Of a stretch of 64,000 nucleotides of DNA, positions 57,501-64,000 are shown piece after piece. This stretch comes from Pteria penguin (taxonomy: Eukaryota; Mollusca; Bivalvia; Pterioida; Pteriidae). The notes below the pieces were generated by a model. That model did not search any database. It had not been told where the DNA came from and saw only the letters and a list, made by a program, of their open reading frames with translations. The stretch spans positions 5,961,151 to 6,025,150 of the forward strand of contig CM068593.1 in assembly GCA_035048485.1 (NCBI GenBank), read 5' to 3'. How positions within the stretch are numbered: the first letter of the stretch is position 1; each line of letters opens with the position of its first letter. A program made the position numbers and the translations under genes.

Positions 57501-57585
57501 CAGTATACCCTACACTCTCCATGTCAGTATATAGACAATTATACCCCACACTCTCCGTGTCAGTATATAGACAATTACTCTCTTC
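54535..57585. repeat. 36-bp minisatellite, about 84 units
   Basis: The unit contains AGACAATTATACCCCACACT and 'ctccgtgtcagtatat'. CTCC/CTTC/TTTCC variants alternate in blocks. A truncated unit lacking the 'atatagacaattat' part occurs repeatedly after 56830. The length is 12 codons, so frames of 200-313 codons are open on both strands over the same bases. Confidence 0.97.
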
Positions 57586-57865
57586 TTTCGTGCTGTCTCA
57601 ATGTATAGGACAAACACTTTATGTCTTGGTGTATATGAAATCAAAGTTATGCAACACTTTCCCTTATCAGAATAGAAACTTAATATTATATAGAATATAA
57701 AAATGAGTGCAGTCTTATTTCTATCAGCTAAAGTTCGAAGATGACCAAACTGTTCTGCTAAAATAGTTACTGTAAGCGCTTAGAGAAGGGTGTCATGTAC
57801 CCTGTCTGGAACATTCTTCTGTTAAATTTAAATTGATTTTCTCAAACTGGATGAAGTACACGGAT
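57586..57865. other. Unique sequence
   Basis: Nothing recognised. Confidence 0.4.
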
Positions 57866-57990
57866 CAAAAGCATTTCAGATTTATCAAAACAACTAAAAG
57901 CACTTACGATTTATCACGACAACCAAGAGCACTTACGATTTATCACGACAACCAAGAGCACTTACGATTTATCACGACAACCAAAAGCTA
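57866..57990. repeat. 29-bp tandem repeat, about 4 units
   Basis: Units share GCACTTACGATTTATCACGA and 'caaccaaga'; the first is diverged. Confidence 0.9.
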
Positions 57991-58567
57991 CCGTCTGATA
58001 AATGAAACAAAAACTTTAAGGGTAAAAACGGTGAGTGAAGCCTGAGGAGAAAACAATAATGAAATATTTGAGAAAAATTATAATTTCCTGCTGGTCCGCC
58101 ATGTATGACTGCATAGATCAGAGATTTAAATAAGTCTTTCCAAAAAGAAAAAAAAAAAACAGAAAGAAAACCAAAAAAAAAAAAAAAAGCACATTGTGTG
58201 ATAGAATATCTGATAAATAATTCGTTTTATTCATTTGGTCGAGTCGGTTTATCTTACATTTCATCTTAAAATCAAAGTTGTTGTAAAAGTATACCTAACG
58301 AGAAAGAGCACTAATTTTTCTTACACAAATACAGAAAGTTCTAAATGGGAAAAGCACCACCAAAATATTTCTCTAAATTTCAATAAGACTATTCTGCAAT
58401 CAATAATAGCAGGTGCCTATCATGCTCATTCGGTTCATTTAAAATGTGCAAATGGTAATATCTGTGAAACATGATGGAACAGCATAATCATAGTGGAATG
58501 TTACTTTGCTCGTTCAGTTTATATTATTGAGGAGGTACATGTGATATTTGAATTTCATGTATTTGGC
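57991..58567. other. AT-rich unique sequence with an A-rich tract
   Basis: 58142-58188 is almost all A. Short frames near 58235-58474 show no domain. Confidence 0.45.
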
Positions 58568-58592
58568 GGGGGGGGGGGGGGGGGGGGGGGGG
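58568..58592. repeat. Poly-G run of about 25
   Basis: Uninterrupted Gs followed by 'attcaaggattttaaag'. It can in principle form G-quadruplexes and is error-prone in sequencing, so the exact length is unreliable. Confidence 0.9.
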
Positions 58593-59559
58593 ATTCAAGG
58601 ATTTTAAAGAAACAACCTAAAATACTGATTTTAGGCCTTTCTTATGTCATTTGTGATCAGTCATTTGTGATCACTCAAATGTATGTGTTTTCGATGATCA
58701 GATCTTTCACAATTAGCTTGATATATTTACCTCAATGATTTGATTCTTTGAATAAAAAACAAAATTTTTATTCAAATCTTAGTTGACTGACATAAGACTC
58801 GCTATAATATTATCTGTGAAAATCTCTTAGCGACTAGACAACACTTATGGCTAAAATCAATTTTATTTCATTACCACACTCCCCAATACTAGCAGCCTCA
58901 TAAATTTCCCGAAAAATAAATCATGCTAGAAATAAATGTATCTGTTTTAAGTCTATATGAATATCAAATGACACATGAATTTGTTTTTAATTATCTATTT
59001 ATTTGTTTTATGTGTGTACCGAAAAATGAAATTCCATCATCATAAATCAAAATTATCATAAAGGGGCGAAATAGCCTCAGAAATGTTCAAATTCAGAGCG
59101 CATGGTTGACTTATTTTATGCTTGACTTGTCTGTCCTTTGGTAAACTAACGTCATTTGGTACAAAAATAATACATCGTGTTTTAAATGGCTCATATTCAA
59201 GCTTGTGAATCTTTTCCTAATTTGTTATGATTTTGCCCAATTTGTCAGTGGATTCTCTGATTGTGACCGTAAATAGGTATTACCTGATAAACGAACAAAG
59301 CTTTTCAAATTGAAACTGACTGAAGGGGCACAACAGCCCTTAGGGTAGGAGTTACTGAAGCATAAAAAATCATTCTTGCTCAGTAATATCAATTTGCATC
59401 TGATGAATGAGAGGAGGAGGTACGATAACACTTAAAGATGTGACCTTATACATAGCGAGGATTAAATTTGACAGGTACAATAAATTGGACTGCATCATGT
59501 CATTTGGGAGAACCGTTCATTAATTATATATATTGAATCATAACTTGAGTGATGTAATA
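58593..59559. other. AT-rich unique sequence
   Basis: No gene or repeat recognised. Confidence 0.45.
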
Positions 59560-61994
59560 ACAGACATTCACGAGTATGCACCTTACAGTGTAGGACTCTG
59601 GGCATTACGTTCTACAGACAACAAACATTCATGAGTATGCACCTTACAGGGTGGGTCTCTGGGCATTACGTTCTACAGACAACAAACATTCACGAGTATG
59701 CACCTTACAGGGTGGGTCTCTGGGCATTACGTTCTACAGACAACAAACATTCATGAGTATGCACCTTACAGTGTAGGACTCTGGGCATTACGTTTTACAG
59801 ACAACACACATTCATGAGTATGCACCTTACAAGGTAGGGTTCTGTGCATTACGTTCTACAGATAATAAACATTCAAGAGTATGCATATTACAGGATAGGG
59901 ATCTGGGCATTACATTCTACAGACAACAAACATTCATGAGTATGCACCTTACAGGGTAGGACTCTGGGCATTACGTTCTACAGACAACAAACATTCATGA
60001 GTATGCACCTTACAGGGTGGGTCTCTGGGCATTACGTTCTACAGACAACAAACATTCATGAGTATGCACCTTACAGTGTAGGACTCTGGGCATTACGTTT
60101 TACAGACAACACACATTCATGAGTATGCACCTTACAAGGTAGGGTTCTGTGCATTACGTTCTACAGATAATAAACATTCAAGAGTATGCATATTACAGGA
60201 TAGGGATCTGGGCATTACATTCTACAGACAACAAACATTCATGAGTATGCACCTTACAGGGTGGGTCTCTGGGCATTACGTTCTACAGACAACAAACATT
60301 CACGAGTATGCACCTTACAACAAACATTCACGAGTATGCACCTTACAGTGTAGGGCTCTGGGCATTATGTTCTACAGATAACAAACATTCACGAGTATGC
60401 ACCTTACAGGGTAGGGCTCTATGTGTTACGTTCTACAGACAACAAACATTCACGAGTATGCACCTTACAAGGTAGGGTTCTGTGCATTACGTTCTACAGA
60501 TAACAAACATTCAAGAGTATGCATATTACAGGATAGGGATCTGGGCATTACATTCTACAGACAACAAACATTCATGAGTATGCACCTTACAGGGTGGGTC
60601 TCTGGGCATTACGTTCTACAGACAACACACATTCACGAGTATGCACCTTACAGTGTAGGGCTCTGGGCATTACGTTCTACAGATAACAAACATTCACGAG
60701 TATGCACCTTACAGGGTAGGGCTCTATGTGTTACGTTCTACAGACAACAAACATTCACGAGTATGCACCTTACAAGGTAGGGTTCTGTGCATTACGTTCT
60801 ACAGACAACAAACATTCATGAGTATGCACCTTATATGGTAGGGCTATGAGCATTACGTTCTACAGACAACAAACATTCATGAGTATGCACCTTACAGTGT
60901 AGGACTCTGGGCATTACGTTCTACAGACAACAAACATTCATGAGTATGCAACAAACATTCATGAGTATGCACCTTACAGTGTATGACTCTGGGCATTACG
61001 TTCTACAGACAACAAACATTCATGAGTATGCACCTTACAGGGTAGGGCTATGAGCATTACGTTCTACAGACAACAAACATTCACGAGTATGCACCTTACA
61101 GGGTAGGGCTCTATGTGTTTCGTTCTACAGATAACAATCATTCATGAGTATGCACCTTACAGGGTAGGACTCTGGGCATTACGTTCTACAGACAACAAAC
61201 ATTCATGAGTATGCACCTTACAGGGTGGGTCTCTAGGCCTTATGTTCTACAGACAACAAACATTCATGAGTATGCACCTTACAGTGTAGGACTCTGGGCA
61301 TTACGTTCTACAGACAACAAACATTCATGAGTATGCACCTTACATGGTAGGACTCTGGGCATTACGTTCTACAGACAACAAACATTCATGAGTATGCACC
61401 TTACAGTGTAGGACTCTGGGCATTACGTTCTACAGACAACAAACATTCATGAGTATGCACCTTACAGGGTAGGGCTATGAGCATTACGTTCTACAGACAA
61501 CAAACATTCACGAGTATGCACCTTACAGGGTAGGGCTCTATGTGTTACGTTCTACAGATAACAAACATTCATGAGTATGCACCTTACAGGGTAGGACTCT
61601 GGGCATTACGTTCTACAGACAACAAACATTCATGAGTATGCACCTTACAGGGTGGATCTCTAGGCCTTATGTTCTACAGACAACAAACATTCATGAGTAT
61701 GCACCTTACAGGGTAGGACTCTGGGCATTACGTTCTACAGACAACAAACATTCACGAGTATGCACCTTACAGGGTAGGGCTCTATGTGTTACGTTCTACA
61801 GATAACAAACATTCATGAGTATGCACCTTACAGGGTAGGACTCTGGGCATTACGTTCCACAGACAACAAACATTCATGAGTATGCACCTTACAGGGTAGG
61901 ACTCTGGGCATTACGTTCTACAGACAACAAACATTCATGAGTATGCACCTTACAGGTAGGGTCTCTAGGGGCCTTATGTTCTACAGACAACAAA
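59560..61994. repeat. 61-bp minisatellite, about 40 units
   Basis: The unit contains ATTCATGAGTATGCACCTTA, 'cagggtaggactctgggc' and TTACGTTCTACAGACAACA. A block marked by 'caagagtatgcatattac' recurs at 59881 and 60186 (305 bp, five units) and again at about 60519. Short partial units occur at 60320 and 60951. Confidence 0.97.
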
Positions 61995-62456
61995 TTGTAG
62001 TGATCAACAAGATATGATTATTCAAGGTCTGCTTAATAGCTTTAGATGAACAGACGGAAATGGATGGACGGTGTAGAAAAACGTAAGATTGTCTGACTTC
62101 ATTTGTAGACTAAAGAATGATCGCAGACAAAACATTCTATTTCAGTTTACATTTGACATCACAATGCCTACTTCAGCATATTTACCATTGCATCTGTTAT
62201 CAGACAGATTTTCATGTGATAACATTCAACAGAGCACAAATCCATTGTAAATATAGGAACTATGAATGAAATTATTTATTCAAAATCACACACACTGAAA
62301 CCTTTGTAGCTTTGTTATCTAATCTTGTTTGAAATTAAAAGGATTTTGCAAGCACCTGAGAAATTCCTAAGAACTGTCCTTTTTCAAACACCACTAATTA
62401 CTCACTAATGTCTCGATGTAATGTGTATTCTGAAGAAGAAAATGAAGACATCTTCG
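61995..62456. other. AT-rich unique sequence
   Basis: Nothing recognised. Confidence 0.4.
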
Positions 62457-62514
62457 TTGTCCTATTATATCCGCTAAGTTTGACTGTAAATGAAGCCTTA
62501 GTTATATTTTAACT

Positions 62515-63922
62515 TTAGTGGTCAGTCCGCGATACTACTCATGTGATACTTATTCCTAGTGATCAAGCCGCGGTAAGACTCATGTGATACTTATTCCTAG
62601 TGGTCAAGCCGCGGTACTAATGTGATACTTATTTCTAGTGGTCAAGCCGCGGTACTACTCATGTGATACTTATTCCTAGTGGTCAAATCGCGGTAGTGCT
62701 CATGTGACACTTATCCCTAGTGGTCAAGCCGCGGAACTACTCATGTGATACTTATTCCTAATGGTCAAGCCGCTGCACTACTCAGGTCAGACTTATTCCT
62801 AGTGGTCAGGCCTCGGTACTACTCATATGATACTTATTCCTAGTGGTCAAGCCGCGGTACTACTCATGTGATACTCATTCCTAGTGGTCAAATCGCGGTA
62901 GTGCTCATGTGATACTTATTCCTAGTGATCAAGCCTCGGTACTATTCAAGTTACACTTATCCCTAGTGGTCAAGCCGCGGTACCTCTCATGTGATATTTA
63001 TTCCTAGTGATCAAGCCGCGGTACTACTCATGTGATACTTATTCCTAGTTGTCCTATTATATCCGCTAAGTTTGACTGTAAATGAAGCCTTAGTTATATT
63101 TTAACTTTAGTGGTCAGTCCGCGATACTACTCATGTGATACTTATTCCTAGTGATCAAGCCGCGGTAAGACTCATGCGATACTTATTCCTAGTGGTCAAG
63201 CCGCGGTACTAATGTGATACTTATTTCTAGTGGTCAAGCCGCGGCACTACTCATGTGATACTTATTCCCTGTTGTCAAGCCGCGGTAGTACTCATGTGAC
63301 ACTTATCCCTAGTGGTCAAGCCGCGGAACTACTCATGTGATACTTATTCCTAATGGTCAAGCCTCGGTACTACTCATGTCATACTTATTCCTAGTGGTCA
63401 GGCCTCGGTACTACTCATATGATACTTATTCCTAGTGGTCAAGCCGCGGTACTACTCATGTGATACTTATTCCTAGTGGTCAAATCGCGGTAGTACTCAT
63501 GTGACACTTATCCCTAGTGGTCAAGCCGCGGAACTACTCATGTGATACTTATTCCTAATGGTCAAGCCGCGGCACTACTCATGTCAGACTTATTCCTAGT
63601 GGTCAGGCCTCGGTACTACTCATATGATACTTATTCCTAGTGGTCAAGCCGCGGTACTACTCATGTGATACTCATTCCTAGTGGTCAAGCCTCGGTACTA
63701 CTCATGTGATACTTATTCCTAGTGATCAAGCCTCGGTACTATTCAAGTTACACTTATCCCTAGTGGTCAAGCCGCGGTACCTCTCATGTGATATTTATTC
63801 CTAGTGGTCAAGCCGCGGTACTACTCATGTGATACTTATTCCTAGTGGTCAAGCCGCGGTACTACTCATGTGATACTTATTCCTAGTGGCCAAGCCACGG
63901 TACTACTCGATACTTGTTCCTG
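62515..63922. repeat. 41-bp minisatellite with CCGCGG and TCATGTGA in the unit
   Basis: About 33 units with TGGTCAAGCCGCGGTACTAC and 'tcatgtgatacttattccta'. Non-array sequence from the left flank ('cctattatatccgctaag', 62461) is found again inside the array at 63053, so a 592-bp block including flank was copied. The last 80 bases of the window are unique. Confidence 0.96.
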
Positions 63923-64000
63923 AGTTGTACACCAAACAACTGTTTATAAACTTTACTCCGCTGAAAGTGTTCATCACAGCAATGATCTGCTCATTAGACC

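Noticed and set aside
59560..61994. Telomeric TTAGGG-type repeat ('ggtaggg')
   Set aside because: The motif occurs once per 61-bp unit and never as a short tandem TTAGGG run.

Overview
This window looks like nuclear DNA of an invertebrate animal, most likely a bivalve mollusc. It is AT-rich and nearly gene-free. It carries tRNA-derived SINEs, small terminal-inverted-repeat (MITE-like) elements and dispersed repeats of kinds I remember from molluscan sequence. Nothing looks bacterial or viral. The taxon is an inference from repeat style only; no gene here identifies the species.

The dominant content is tandem repeats. By my hand estimate about 38 kb of the 64 kb (roughly 60 %) lies in more than twenty minisatellite families, most unrelated in unit sequence, with units from 27 to 92 bp. 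In order: 41 bp (455-1058), 43 bp (1901-2958), 57/32 bp (4135-5590), 39 bp (6401-7035), 92 bp (7673-12942, with diverged flanks 7490-7672 and 13425-14135), 47 bp (14616-17570), 37 bp (17938-18212), 39 bp (18379-20822), 74 bp (21084-21752), 32/30 bp (23526-27328), about 39 bp degenerate (27881-28248), 54 bp (28735-30010), 73 bp (32869-33225), 52 bp (33275-36803), 32 bp (37856-40185, interrupted), 32 bp (41091-41698), 38 bp (42343-43000), 30 bp (46348-46565), 67 bp (47299-48720), 41 bp (49030-49850), 42 bp (50831-50990), 27 bp (52780-53642), 36 bp (54258-57585), 61 bp (59560-61994) and 41 bp (62515-63922). Many show a second level of organisation in which blocks of several units were copied together.

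Between and inside the arrays are mobile-element remnants: SINEs or their tRNA-like heads at 24675-24900, 41697-43090, 53643-53775, 44468-44640, 45741-45815 and 53905-53980; a hAT-like MITE with 6-bp target duplication (31493-31920); a small element with 5-bp target duplication inside a SINE (41722-41876); and several fold-back elements (38131-38862, 40015-40129, 41965-42342, 44814-44960, 46938-47155, 54457-54534).

Protein-coding signal is minimal. A short frameshifted fragment at 13217-13425 resembles the N-terminal domain of Crypton-type tyrosine recombinases. A 122-bp exon-like segment at 5718-5839 (minus) has splice signals at both ends and resembles a membrane segment of equilibrative nucleoside transporters (SLC29). 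A second exon-like segment at 3291-3422 (minus) is unrecognised. The very long open frames over several arrays are by-products of unit lengths divisible by three.

The most interesting pattern is how minisatellites arise and grow here. One SINE core appears to have been expanded independently into two arrays (38 bp and 27 bp). The 92-bp array reads as a dimer of a roughly 46-bp ancestor that was later copied as an 1,820-bp block.
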